62,855 nt of DNA from Methanosarcina sp. MSH10X1 (GCF_004099695.1 NZ_SCHL01000020.1:1-62855); one strand, 5' to 3'; positions 1 through 7,805 are shown, counted from the stretch's first letter. The notes: generated by a model not told the origin, from the letters alone. Made by a program: numbers and translations.

Positions 1-644
1 GCGTCAAGCACAACTATTCCGTCAGATAAAGGTCTTAAGACCGCAGCCTGGATTCGGGCATTGGTATCAAAGTCACTCCCATCAATAGTGACAGTTGGAG
101 TAGTTGCAGTGTTCGTAAGAGTTACAGTGATAGTCCCCCTGTCCCCGGGCATGAAAACCTCGGGTTCCGAAATAACTTCCTTAAGCTCAACCGTACCTTT
201 ACTGTCAAATGTTTCAGTGCCTATTCGTATGTCAAAGCTTTTCTCACTCCAGGGACTGTCTTTATCCGTCTTTGTCCGGATATCAATAGAGCGCACTCCT
301 TTCTGTGCGTTTTTATCTACAAACAGGTAAAATTCCTTTGTAGCAGTCCTGCCAGGATTGAGAACTCCGACGTTCTTCAGAGCATTTGCCTGGGAATCAA
401 GAGAGAAAGGATATTGAGGTACGATTTCGATGTCAACATTCTCAGCTTTGTCTCCTCCGATGTTTTCCAACTGAACGGTCAGATTCAGATATTCTCCTAT
501 TTTTGCAGGATAGGGATTTGTTTCAACTATTGTAACTTTCAGGTTGGCTCCCCCAACAGCTGCAGAAGCAGGAGCTGCAAAAATTGAGGAAACCAAAAGT
601 AAAGATAATATAAGAGAGAGAAGTGAATTTTTGGTTTTTATCAT
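1..644 (-). CDS. COG1361 S-layer-like surface protein, partial (C-terminus outside window)
   Basis: The gene starts at 644 and runs off the left edge, so about 214 residues are visible. A signal peptide of about 28 residues ends in an ASA-type cleavage site and is followed by beta-sandwich repeats of the COG1361 type. From the cleavage region onward the DNA matches the gene at 3319-4560 almost base for base: I counted about 19 mismatches in roughly 590 bp, many of them silent. The signal peptides themselves differ. It lies just downstream of an ABC ATPase gene, as its twin does. Probably an exported, membrane-anchored partner of a MacB-type transporter; the substrate is unknown. Confidence 0.85.
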   Translation of the reverse strand, partial: MIKTKNSLLSLILSLLLVSSIFAAPASAAVGGANLKVTIVETNPYPAKIGEYLNLTVQLENIGGDKAENVDIEIVPQYPFSLDSQANALKNVGVLNPGRTATKEFYLFVDKNAQKGVRSIDIRTKTDKDSPWSEKSFDIRIGTETFDSKGTVELKEVISEPEVFMPGDRGTITVTLTNTATTPTVTIDGSDFDTNARIQAAVLRPLSDGIVVLD

Positions 645-691
645 TCTAATTTCACCCCGATTAGCCTGAGTTTGAAATCTGAATACCAGGA

Positions 692-1561
692 TTATTCCTT
701 ATTATTCTGAATTATCCCATCCTTTACGAGTACTATCCTGTCAGCGTACCCTGCAATTTCCGGATCATGGGTAATCATTACAATGGTTCTGCCATCTTCA
801 TTGAGTTTTCTAAACATATTTAGAATCTCACAGCCTGTTTTCGAGTCCAGATTTCCGGTCGGCTCATCTGCAAGAAGGATTGCGGGATCGTTGACGAGAG
901 CTCTGGCGATAGCGACTCTCTGGGATTGTCCGCCTGAAAGCTCACCCGGCCTGTGACGCATTCTATCCCCCAGTCCCACGAGTCTAAGTAACTCCTTTGC
1001 TCTTTCGTGAGTATCGACCCCACTCCTGGAGTTAGCATAGGTAGGAAGTTCGACATTTTCAAGAGCTGTAAGCCTGGGGATCAGGTTAAATGTCTGGAAA
1101 ATAAAACCGATCTCTAATCCTCTGAGCCTGGCAACTTCCCTGTCAGATAATTTATTGATGTCAAGTCCTTTAATTATGATTTTTCCTTCTGTAGGTCTAT
1201 CAAGAAAACCTATAAGATTCATAAGTGTGCTTTTCCCTGAACCAGAAGGTCCCATAATGGCAAGGAATTCTCCCTCCCGGACTTTCAGGTTAATATCATG
1301 GAGAATCGGAACCTCCATATCTCCAAGTATATAACTCTTTTTAACATCAATCACTTCAATAACAGAAGCTGCTGTCAATTGTGTTTTACCGTTCTGCAGA
1401 TCTCCAGAACGGCGCAGCTCACATTTAAACTGCTCTTCACTTGAAGTAGCCAGATCTTTTTCCGAGGGCAGTTTTCCTTCAAGCCTGGAATTTTCGGTTC
1501 CCGTCTCCAATATTAAGTCTCCGGGAGCAGAAACGTCTTCAATGGATATCTTCGTTTCCAT
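692..1561 (-). CDS. ABC transporter ATP-binding protein, LolD/MacB type, with N-terminal extension
   Basis: A 289-residue ATPase with Walker A GPSGSGKST, the Q-loop segment FIFQTFNLIPRLTALENV, signature LSGGQSQRV, Walker B ILLADEPTGNLD and a switch His in MITHDPE. This is the LolD/MacB/FtsE subfamily, which powers FtsX-type permeases. The first 65 or so residues are a polar extension that its paralogue at 4573-5295 lacks, and I see no better internal ATG. By eye the two ATPases share about 70 percent identity. The neighbouring order (ATPase then COG1361 protein) repeats that of the second cassette; its partner permease is either the one at 2062-3276 or one beyond the left edge. Confidence 0.93.
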   Translation of the reverse strand: METKISIEDVSAPGDLILETGTENSRLEGKLPSEKDLATSSEEQFKCELRRSGDLQNGKTQLTAASVIEVIDVKKSYILGDMEVPILHDINLKVREGEFLAIMGPSGSGKSTLMNLIGFLDRPTEGKIIIKGLDINKLSDREVARLRGLEIGFIFQTFNLIPRLTALENVELPTYANSRSGVDTHERAKELLRLVGLGDRMRHRPGELSGGQSQRVAIARALVNDPAILLADEPTGNLDSKTGCEILNMFRKLNEDGRTIVMITHDPEIAGYADRIVLVKDGIIQNNKE

Positions 1562-2061
1562 GTCTACTCCTATGTTTTTTGGATGTTCTGATTAATTCAT
1601 ACGTATCTTAGTACCTATATAATATAGCCTATTCTGAGTTTCGAGCTTTGAATATCAGGCAATAGAACAATTTTTCAGCATCTAAAGAGCCAGAACCCTG
1701 GAGAAAGAATTATTTTTGATATCAGAGATATTACTTTTCCAGTGACGCACATAAAGTTATTCTCTTAATTCGGGCTCTTCATCCAAGTTCTGTATATCTT
1801 CTATACTTTGATAGCTTCGGACTCCCATGATATGAGACTGAATTGCCAGAAAAACAGGCAGTCTCTGGAAACCTATGTAATAATAACTTCCTGTAATTCG
1901 GTGAAATTTGAGTTCTTGCACCTGAATTACCTATGATGTAAAGAAGTTACCTGGAAGTTTTGTATAGCCAACCCGTGCCTTATTGGGTTTGTCAGGAAGA
2001 TAGGGTTGAAAAAGAAAAGGGCTATTCTCCAGACAGAGCAGCCCTACTCAAGGGATAGATA
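1562..2061. other. intergenic, 500 bp
   Basis: AT-rich spacer between the two transport cassettes. It presumably contains the promoter of the left-hand ATPase. I see no conserved ORF, RNA gene or strong hairpin here; the apparent plus-strand reading frame across its right end lies mostly antisense to the permease gene. Confidence 0.5.
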
Positions 2062-3276
2062 TTATTCATATCTCAGAGCGTCCACAGGATTCATGCGTGC
2101 AGCTTTTCTTGCAGGATATAGGCCAGCAGTTACTCCCACCAGGATAGAAATCGCAATTCCGATTTCGATCAACTTTAAGGGAAAGACAGGAGGAAGTTTA
2201 AGAGCACTCTCAAGAGCGTAAGCCCCCAGACCGCCTATTGCAGTGCCTACAATTCCCCCAAAGAAGCTGACCATTATGGATTCAAGCAAGAAAAGGGATA
2301 GAATATTGGAATTGCTGTAACCTACAGATTTCATTATCCCGATTTCCCTGGTTCTTTCAGTTACGGTCACAAGCATAATATTCATAATTCCTATTGAGCC
2401 CACAAAAAGAGAGATAAGGGCAAGAGCCAGCAGGAAAGAATTCAAAGCATCTCCTATTTTTCCTGTTTGCTCAAGAACTTCTTCCTGGTTAAAGACGTAA
2501 TAAGGTTTTACATCCTCATTATCAATGTCTCTTTCCGGAACTCCGAAATTCCGGGCAAATCTGCTATCTACGTCATCTGAAATATCACGAACTTTTTCAG
2601 GACTGTCCGCCATTGCAAGGAAAGCTCCATAGTCCTTTTCCCCGATCATTTCGTTCATAGTAGAAATGGGAATGAAAACTGTCAAATCGTAGTCACTGTC
2701 TTGACTTACAACCGTTGGCTCGGAATCTTTCAGTATGCCTTTTACCTTAAAACTTTTTGTCACAATTGTACCATTTTCCTGTCGGAAAGCGATCTCTACA
2801 GTACTCCTGTGGGAGATATTCTTACTGAACTTGTCGTTTGCAATATCATACCCAAGAACAGCAGATGCGCTATCTTTATCCGTCAGGAAAGTACCCCCTT
2901 CCATTTGCAGGCCCTGAATTTTCTGAAAATCCTTGTTAACTCCTGCAATATTCACATTTTTAGTCTCTGAGAGATATATGAGATCCCCGCTCATCGTTTT
3001 TCTGGGAGATACGCCTGTAATTCCCGGAGTATTCTTCATAAGATTGTACTCGTTTTCAAAGAAAATGTTTGGCTGCTCGCTGGCTGCAATAATAAAATTG
3101 GAGCCTACTGAAGAGATCTCATCAGTAAAAAACTGATTAAAGCTGGCACCAAGGGATGCATTTACAACAACGGCAGCTATGCCAATTACTATTCCCAGTG
3201 TGGTGAGTGCAGACCTTAGCTTAGCACTTCCTATACTCCCGGATGCTATACGGGCTGCCTGTCCAAATTTTATCAT
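2062..3276 (-). CDS. MacB/FtsX-family ABC transporter permease
   Basis: A 404-residue permease with the MacB layout: one membrane helix near residues 20-40 (TTLGIVIGIAAVVV), a large extracytoplasmic MacB_PCD-like domain to about residue 275, then three C-terminal helices of the FtsX domain. These contain typical segments such as GSIGIMNIMLV, TERTREIGIMKSVG and GLYPARKAARMNPVDALRYE. It follows the COG1361 gene by about 40 bp, in the order ATPase, surface protein, permease, so the three are probably co-transcribed. The family includes exporters of peptides and lipoproteins and mechanotransmission systems; the substrate here cannot be read from sequence. Confidence 0.93.
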   Translation of the reverse strand: MIKFGQAARIASGSIGSAKLRSALTTLGIVIGIAAVVVNASLGASFNQFFTDEISSVGSNFIIAASEQPNIFFENEYNLMKNTPGITGVSPRKTMSGDLIYLSETKNVNIAGVNKDFQKIQGLQMEGGTFLTDKDSASAVLGYDIANDKFSKNISHRSTVEIAFRQENGTIVTKSFKVKGILKDSEPTVVSQDSDYDLTVFIPISTMNEMIGEKDYGAFLAMADSPEKVRDISDDVDSRFARNFGVPERDIDNEDVKPYYVFNQEEVLEQTGKIGDALNSFLLALALISLFVGSIGIMNIMLVTVTERTREIGIMKSVGYSNSNILSLFLLESIMVSFFGGIVGTAIGGLGAYALESALKLPPVFPLKLIEIGIAISILVGVTAGLYPARKAARMNPVDALRYE

Positions 3277-3318
3277 ATTCTACCCCACAAATATGATGTC
3301 AGTTCACAAGTTTTAGGT

Positions 3319-4560
3319 TTATTGTTTTCTTTTCTTGTAGAACAAGAAAGCAGCAGGAACAGAGACTATAAGAAGTCCGCCTGCCAGTACGGCTGTTGGA
3401 TTAGATTCCGTAGATCCCGAAGCACTGGTGAAGTTCAGGTTGCCTACAGTATTTGCATGTCTGTTAATTCCATTATTATAGTTTGCAGTAAGGCTCATAT
3501 TTTTACCCTCCTCCCTGCCAGGACTCCACGAATCGTCTGCTACCGCATTGAATTCAATAGTAAAGAGTTCATCCGGATTCATTGGCCCTATGAAGTATTC
3601 TGCAGGGTAGAATCTCATACCTTCGGCTTCTGGTTTTATGCTTACCGAATTGAATTCGTTAGGGTGGGTATTTGCCACATCGAACTCAATTGTAGCTTTT
3701 CCATCGACCATTGTAAGTTCTTTTGAGGGGATCACTCTTATGTTCGAGGAATCGACCTTGAGAGGAATATTCTTTCTGCTGTTGTAATCAAAGGAGTTGC
3801 CCTCGATTGCAAGTTCAAGGTTATGAGTTCCTTCTGTAGCCTCCTCTGCAACCCTAACATTGAAGGTCAGCCTGATGCTGTCTCCAGGCCCCAGAAGACC
3901 CATATCCTCGTAGGGAGCGTCAAGCACAACTATTCCGTCAGATAAAGGTCTTAAGACCGCAGCCTGGATTCGGGCATTGGTATCAAAGTCACTCCCATCA
4001 ATGGTGACAGTTGGAGTAGTTGCTGTGTTCGTAAGAGTTACAGTAATGGTCCCCCTGTCCCCGGGCATGAAAACTCTGGGCTCCGAAATAACTTCCTTAA
4101 GCTCAACCGTGCCTTTACTGTTAAATGTTTCAGTGCCTATTCGTATGTCAAAGCTTTTCTCACTCCAGGGACTGTCTTTATCCGTCTTTGTCCGGATATC
4201 AATAGAGCGCACTCCTTTCTGTGCGTTTTTATCTACAAAAAGATGAAACTCTTTTGTAGCAGTCCTGCCAGGATTGAGAACTCCGACGTTCTTCAGAGCA
4301 TTTGCCTGGGAATCAAGAGAGAAAGGATATTGAGGTACGATTTCGATGTCAACATTCTCAGCTTTGTCTCCTCCGATGTTTTCCAACTGAACGGTTAGAG
4401 TCAGATATTCTCCTATTTTTGCAGGATAGGGATTTGTTTCGACTATTGTAACTTTCAGGTTGGCTCCCCCAACAGCTGCAGAGGCAGGAGCTGCAAAAAT
4501 TGAGGAGATTAAGAGCAACGAAAAAAAAGCTGCGATAGTGTTCTTTTTAATTATTTGCAT
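3319..4560 (-). CDS. COG1361 S-layer-like surface protein, C-terminally anchored
   Basis: 413 residues. A signal peptide (about residues 1-28, ending PASA) is followed by NEW1/CARDB-like beta-sandwich modules containing phrases such as LENIGGDKAENVDIEI and PGDRGTITVTLTNT. A C-terminal hydrophobic anchor (AVLAGGLLIVSVPAAFLF) ends in the basic tail YKKRKQ. This is the usual architecture of COG1361 proteins on methanogen cell surfaces. It sits between an ATPase and a MacB permease, which suggests an extracytoplasmic accessory subunit. Its N-terminal two thirds is almost identical to the partial gene at 1-644, while the adjoining ATPases have diverged much more. Confidence 0.9.
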   Translation of the reverse strand: MQIIKKNTIAAFFSLLLISSIFAAPASAAVGGANLKVTIVETNPYPAKIGEYLTLTVQLENIGGDKAENVDIEIVPQYPFSLDSQANALKNVGVLNPGRTATKEFHLFVDKNAQKGVRSIDIRTKTDKDSPWSEKSFDIRIGTETFNSKGTVELKEVISEPRVFMPGDRGTITVTLTNTATTPTVTIDGSDFDTNARIQAAVLRPLSDGIVVLDAPYEDMGLLGPGDSIRLTFNVRVAEEATEGTHNLELAIEGNSFDYNSRKNIPLKVDSSNIRVIPSKELTMVDGKATIEFDVANTHPNEFNSVSIKPEAEGMRFYPAEYFIGPMNPDELFTIEFNAVADDSWSPGREEGKNMSLTANYNNGINRHANTVGNLNFTSASGSTESNPTAVLAGGLLIVSVPAAFLFYKKRKQ

Positions 4561-4572
4561 GTATTTCCACCT

Positions 4573-5295
4573 TCAATTGTATTGAATTATTCCATCCTTT
4601 ACAAGGATAACTCTATCAGCGTATTTTGCAATTTCAGGGTCGTGTGTAACGATTACTACTGTTCTACCTTCCGTATTCAAATCCATAAATATTCGAAGGA
4701 TTTCGGCTCCTGTTCTGGAGTCAAGGTTTCCGGTCGGCTCATCTGCCAGAAGGATTGCAGGGTCGTTAATAAGTGCACGTGCAATTGAGACCCGCTGGGA
4801 TTGCCCTCCTGAAAGTTCCCCTGGTTTGTGATGCATGCGGTCATGCAGTCCCATAATTTTAAGAAGTTCCTTTGCACGTCTCTTTGGATCGATATTGGTT
4901 CTCGAATTAGCAAAGGTAGGAAGCAAGATATTTTCAAGTGCAGTCAGGCGCGGAACAAGATTGAAAGTTTGAAAAATAAAACCTATTTCGAGCCCCCGAA
5001 GATGGGCGAGCTCTTGATCTGACATCCTATTTAGATCCTTTCCCCTTACAAGAACCTGTCCTTGAGTAGGCCTGTCAAGGCAGCCTATAAGGTTCACAAG
5101 AGTACTTTTTCCAGAGCCTGATGGGCCCATGATAGCCAGAAATTCTCCTTGTTCAATTTTAAGATTTACATCTGAGAGAACGGGAATCTCCATACTCCCA
5201 AGTATATAGGTTTTCCTGACATTGGAGACTTCGACAATAGGAAGTCTGTCCTCAGGCAAATTATTTTTGTTAATATACACGTCCCCCTGTCCCAA
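4573..5295 (-). CDS. ABC transporter ATP-binding protein, LolD/MacB type
   Basis: 240 residues with Walker A at about 57-65 (GPSGSGKST), Q loop FIFQTFNLVPRLTALEN, signature LSGGQSQRV, Walker B ILLADEPTGNLD and IVTHDPEIA. The length is standard for this subfamily. It is the first gene of the right-hand cassette; its stop lies 12 bp before the COG1361 gene, which supports one operon of ATPase, surface protein and permease (5295 down to 2062). Inferred to energise the MacB-like permease. Confidence 0.95.
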   Translation of the reverse strand: MGQGDVYINKNNLPEDRLPIVEVSNVRKTYILGSMEIPVLSDVNLKIEQGEFLAIMGPSGSGKSTLVNLIGCLDRPTQGQVLVRGKDLNRMSDQELAHLRGLEIGFIFQTFNLVPRLTALENILLPTFANSRTNIDPKRRAKELLKIMGLHDRMHHKPGELSGGQSQRVSIARALINDPAILLADEPTGNLDSRTGAEILRIFMDLNTEGRTVVIVTHDPEIAKYADRVILVKDGIIQYN

Positions 5296-6092
5296 AGTTA
5301 CTAAAATGTGATAGAAGAATTACATTGAATAATCTCAATGTTTTTACTCATTATGTAAGACAGTCCATTTTAACTTATGCTTTATTAATTTTCGCCCAAA
5401 GACCCAGTTTGAAGGCATATAGATATTGTTTTGTAAATTAAAAATCATGGATATTAATTGGTTATCAGAAGATGTTTCTCGAATTACCCTCTGGACTTTT
5501 TTAAATAACTTATCATTATAAATAATGAATCTTTACCAAAAAATACGAAAACTAGAGTCAGCTAAAATATAGGCTGTGAAAACAGATAGCTGTAATTCTT
5601 TCATGAGGTGAAAGACCTTTTACAGAAAATTTACGAACATTCTCCAGAAGTAACCTTCATAAATTAATAATGTATCTATATGCACATATATTAGAAAACC
5701 ACTGACGGGTTCAAAACGACTAAACCAATCATTTTTAAAAATTTTTTCATTTAATCTTGAGACACAGTAAAATATTTAGATCAAGGTGGAGAATAAATTA
5801 GGGACTTTTAAACATTAAATAGGTTAAAAAATATATATCTGTATAAGGGAACCTTACTCTAAACATTTAGAAACTATTTTTCATAAGGAGATGAAATTCT
5901 ACCGAGCTTATATAATTTGGTATATATAGCTATATACAGTCACTGTTGGTTAAAGTTTTGAACGGTAGATCTCGAATTAATAGAAAATGCATCATAGAAT
6001 ATTAATAAGTGCTGACAGGGGCTGTGAAAAAGGTACCATTTAGCAGTACGCAAACATTGATATAAAAATGTAAAACAAAGGGGGGAATAGAT
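5296..6092. other. AT-rich intergenic region with hairpin and leader of the mini-ORF array
   Basis: No ORF of ordinary size on either strand. A stem-loop at 5590-5625 pairs CTGTAA with TTACAG and has an inner CTTTCA/TGAAAG stem; it could be a small RNA or a terminator. Near 6010-6053 GTGCTG can pair with CAGTAC. TATA-like runs lie at about 5908-5935. The right end carries the G-rich ribosome-binding site of the first mini-ORF. Confidence 0.5.
5908..5935 (+). promoter_or_regulatory. candidate TATA promoter of the mini-ORF array
   Basis: Two overlapping TATA-like stretches (TTATATAAT and GTATATATAGC) lie about 160-185 bp before the first mini-ORF. If used, transcription would start near 5940-5960 and give a leader of about 130-150 nt. 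Inferred from position and composition only. Confidence 0.35.
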
Positions 6093-6182
6093 ATGGTCTT
6101 TGCATTTAACTTTAGTCAGATGTTCGCATTCATGACTAACTTCAACTTCGTATTCGATTTAGGCAATTTCTGCTTTTTCTAA
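6093..6182 (+). CDS. 29-residue aromatic-rich mini-protein, head of tandem array
   Basis: ATG at 6093 follows a GGGGGG ribosome-binding site by about nine bases. The peptide begins MVFAFNFSQMFAF and ends NFCFF; eleven of its 29 residues are Phe. It shares the M(I/V)FxFxxS start and a Cys-Phe end with the 25-residue peptides encoded downstream, so I read it as a diverged founder of the same family. A perfect TTCTGCAG/CTGCAGAA stem (6202-6242) follows. No family is recognised and function is unknown. Confidence 0.6.
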   Translation: MVFAFNFSQMFAFMTNFNFVFDLGNFCFF

Positions 6183-6295
6183 GCGGAAGTGCAAGATGTG
6201 TTTCTGCAGGGAGAACCATAAGGTCTTATCCAGACTGCAGAAGACCAGGGTATAACGGGGGATAAACAAAACCAGGAAAAAGTGAGGGATTTAAA

Positions 6296-6373
6296 ATGAT
6301 CTTCAGTTTCGAATATTCAAATATTATAAAGTACTTCCAGGCGGAGTGCTTCAAATTCTTCTACTGCTTCTAA
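6296..6373 (+). CDS. 25-residue aromatic-rich mini-protein, array unit 1
   Basis: ATG at 6296 follows GTGAGGG by seven bases. The peptide starts MIFSFEYSNIIKYF and ends AECFKFFYCF: ten aromatic residues and two Cys in 25 positions. It has no long aliphatic helix typical of a classic membrane toxin, but is strongly amphipathic. The ORF is followed by a CAAGCTGTAAGAAAAAG segment and the stem-loop of the next unit. No known family; translation is inferred from the ribosome-binding site and from conservation of the frame among copies. Confidence 0.65.
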   Translation: MIFSFEYSNIIKYFQAECFKFFYCF

Positions 6374-6488
6374 GCAAGCTGTAAGAAAAAGACCTCTGCA
6401 CCGGTATGAACAATATTATTGTAACCTCGGTACAGAAGGCCGTGGTATAACGGGGACGAACAATCAGGAAAAGAGTGAGGGATTTAAA

Positions 6489-6566
6489 ATGATTTTCAGT
6501 TTCGAATATTCAAAGATTACACAGTACTTCCAGGCGGAATGCTTCAAATTCTTCTACTGCTTCTAA
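6489..6566 (+). CDS. 25-residue aromatic-rich mini-protein, array unit 2
   Basis: Same architecture as unit 1. The peptide begins MIFSFEYSKITQYF and ends AECFKFFYCF. Compared with unit 1 there are two silent changes (ATC/ATT and GAG/GAA) and three replacements (N9K, I11T, K12Q). All aromatic positions and both Cys are retained. Confidence 0.65.
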   Translation: MIFSFEYSKITQYFQAECFKFFYCF

Positions 6567-6681
6567 GCAAGCTGTAAGAAAAAGGCCTCTGCACCGGTAT
6601 GAACAATATTATTGTAACCTCGGTGCAGAAGGCCGTGGTATAACGGGGACGAACAATCAGGAAAAGAGTGAGGGATTTAAA

Positions 6682-6759
6682 ATGATTTTCAGTTTCGAAT
6701 ATTCAAAGATTACACAGTACTTCCAGACAGAATGCTTCAAATTCTTCTACTGCTTCTAA
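6682..6759 (+). CDS. 25-residue aromatic-rich mini-protein, array unit 3
   Basis: Identical to unit 2 except that the Ala before Glu-Cys is Thr (QTECFKFFYCF). The upstream leader from the TATAACGGGG element to the ATG is base-identical to that of unit 2, so this is the most recent duplication in the array. Ribosome-binding site GTGAGGG. Confidence 0.65.
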   Translation: MIFSFEYSKITQYFQTECFKFFYCF

Positions 6760-6870
6760 GCAAGCTGTAGATAGAAGGGTTCTGCAAGGTGAGCGAGGTC
6801 CTTATAAACGCAATTGCAGAAACCTGCGTATAACGGGGACGAACAATCAGGAAAAGGGTGAGGGATTAAA

Positions 6871-6948
6871 ATGATTTTCAGTTTCGAATATTCAAATATT
6901 GTAAAGTACTTCCAGGCGGAGTGCTTCAAATTCTTCTACTGCTTATAA
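6871..6948 (+). CDS. 25-residue aromatic-rich mini-protein, array unit 4
   Basis: ATG at 6871 with GTGAGGG upstream. The peptide begins MIFSFEYSNIVKYF and ends FKFFYCL, with the last codon TTA instead of TTC. It is closest to unit 1 (one conservative change, I11V, plus the end). The stem-loop after it (6967-7012) has diverged in sequence but still folds with a GGGAAG/CTTCCC core. Confidence 0.65.
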   Translation: MIFSFEYSNIVKYFQAECFKFFYCL

Positions 6949-7066
6949 ATACGCATAGTTAAAATGTTCCTGCAGGGAAGGACTGCAAAGCTTATACTTC
7001 CCAATTGTAGAAGACTAGAGTATAACGGAGGATAAACAAAACGCAGAATTGAGTGGAGGGATTAAA

Positions 7067-7144
7067 ATGATCTTCGAAATTTTCTACTCGCAGGTCAACA
7101 GTTACTTCCAAGCTGAAACGTTGAAATTCTATTATAAGCTTTGA
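7067..7144 (+). CDS. 25-residue mini-protein, divergent last array unit
   Basis: The most diverged copy. Its ribosome-binding site is a fuller GGAGGG. The peptide begins MIFEIFYSQVNSYF and ends QAETLKFYYKL. Despite many substitutions it keeps the exact length, the MIF start, the YFQAE core and the KF(F/Y)Y tail, but loses both Cys. A frame kept through this much drift argues that the peptide itself is under selection. It is followed 26 bp later by a strong terminator hairpin. Confidence 0.6.
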   Translation: MIFEIFYSQVNSYFQAETLKFYYKL

Positions 7145-7170
7145 TTAAGCAACGGTACTAACGAAAAGAT

Positions 7171-7206
7171 ACGAAGTTGCCAGCCCTTCAGGCAACTTCG
7201 TCCTTA
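7171..7206 (+). terminator. strong stem-loop terminator of the mini-ORF array
   Basis: ACGAAGTTGCC (7171-7181) pairs perfectly with GGCAACTTCGT (7191-7201) around a nine-base loop. Such an 11-bp perfect stem after the last ORF marks the end of the array transcript, or a stable RNA 3' end. There is only a short pyrimidine stretch afterwards. Confidence 0.7.
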
Positions 7207-7805
7207 TAAAAGAAATATAATACTGCCACTTTTTTACCTCCTTTTTATTTTGCTGATATTTACTCTTTTTAATGTCTCTATGAGATCTCTACCATGTCGG
7301 ACATACTTTTGGAAATATAAGAAAAACAAACCTCGTAAAATTTAAAATTGATACTGAAAACTTTAGAATCGGGAAAATATAATATTTTTTAAAGGTTATA
7401 GTTTTCTACGAGGATATTCACTCCAGAGTAATCAAAATAGAATGTAGAGAATCGAGAGGTCTGTCCATCCAAATATAAGATTGCAGCAAAAGCTTCTGTT
7501 AGCTTATGTTAGATTCTGTTTCCAAATACTAAAAGACTATTATTTGTAAGGAGTTGTTATTCTCCACATTATATGTAAATTAAGAGTATACCTTAATATT
7601 GATGATCCTGTGTGAGTCTAGTTCTGAATCTTGTTTCTTTAATAAACTGAGATTTTGTAAATTAGACTAACTTGGATTTCAATAACCTAAGTATATGATT
7701 TAAGGTGCTTTAAGATCCTTTGGTCTTTTAGCCAGGAGTCTCCAAGATTGTTTATACTTACCTTCAATCCCAAAAATAGGTTCTGGGAGTATAACTTGGG
7801 AGTAT
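7207..7805. other. intergenic, about 600 bp
   Basis: AT-rich spacer between the mini-ORF array and the 37-codon mini-gene. No ORF, repeat or convincing hairpin recognised. Confidence 0.5.

Larger units (their letters stand above)
6202..7144 (+). repeat. tandem array of about 193-bp units: stem-loop, TATAACGGGG element, RBS, mini-ORF
   Basis: Five units have start codons at 6296, 6489, 6682, 6871 and 7067, spaced 193, 193, 189 and 196 bp. Each has (a) a stem-loop at about 6202-6242, 6391-6441, 6584-6634, 6778-6824 or 6967-7012; (b) a TATAACGGGG element at 6251, 6446, 6639, 6829 or 7021 (last copy TATAACGGAG), always 42-46 bp before the ATG; (c) a GTGAGGG-type ribosome-binding site; (d) a 25-codon ORF. 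Stem sequences vary yet stay paired: TTCTGCAG/CTGCAGAA, TTCTGCAA/TTGCAGAA, TCTGCACCG/CGGTGCAGA. A bulged A on the 3' side recurs in the third and fourth. The internal loop of copies two and three contains CAATATTATTG. Confidence 0.9.

Noticed and set aside
2006-2221. Plus-strand ORF at the 3' end of the MacB permease
   Set aside because: Antisense shadow of the permease gene's conserved C-terminus.
6202-7144. 193-bp repeats considered as a CRISPR or insertion element
   Set aside because: Each unit carries a ribosome-binding site and ORF; there are no inverted terminal ends, transposase or spacer structure.
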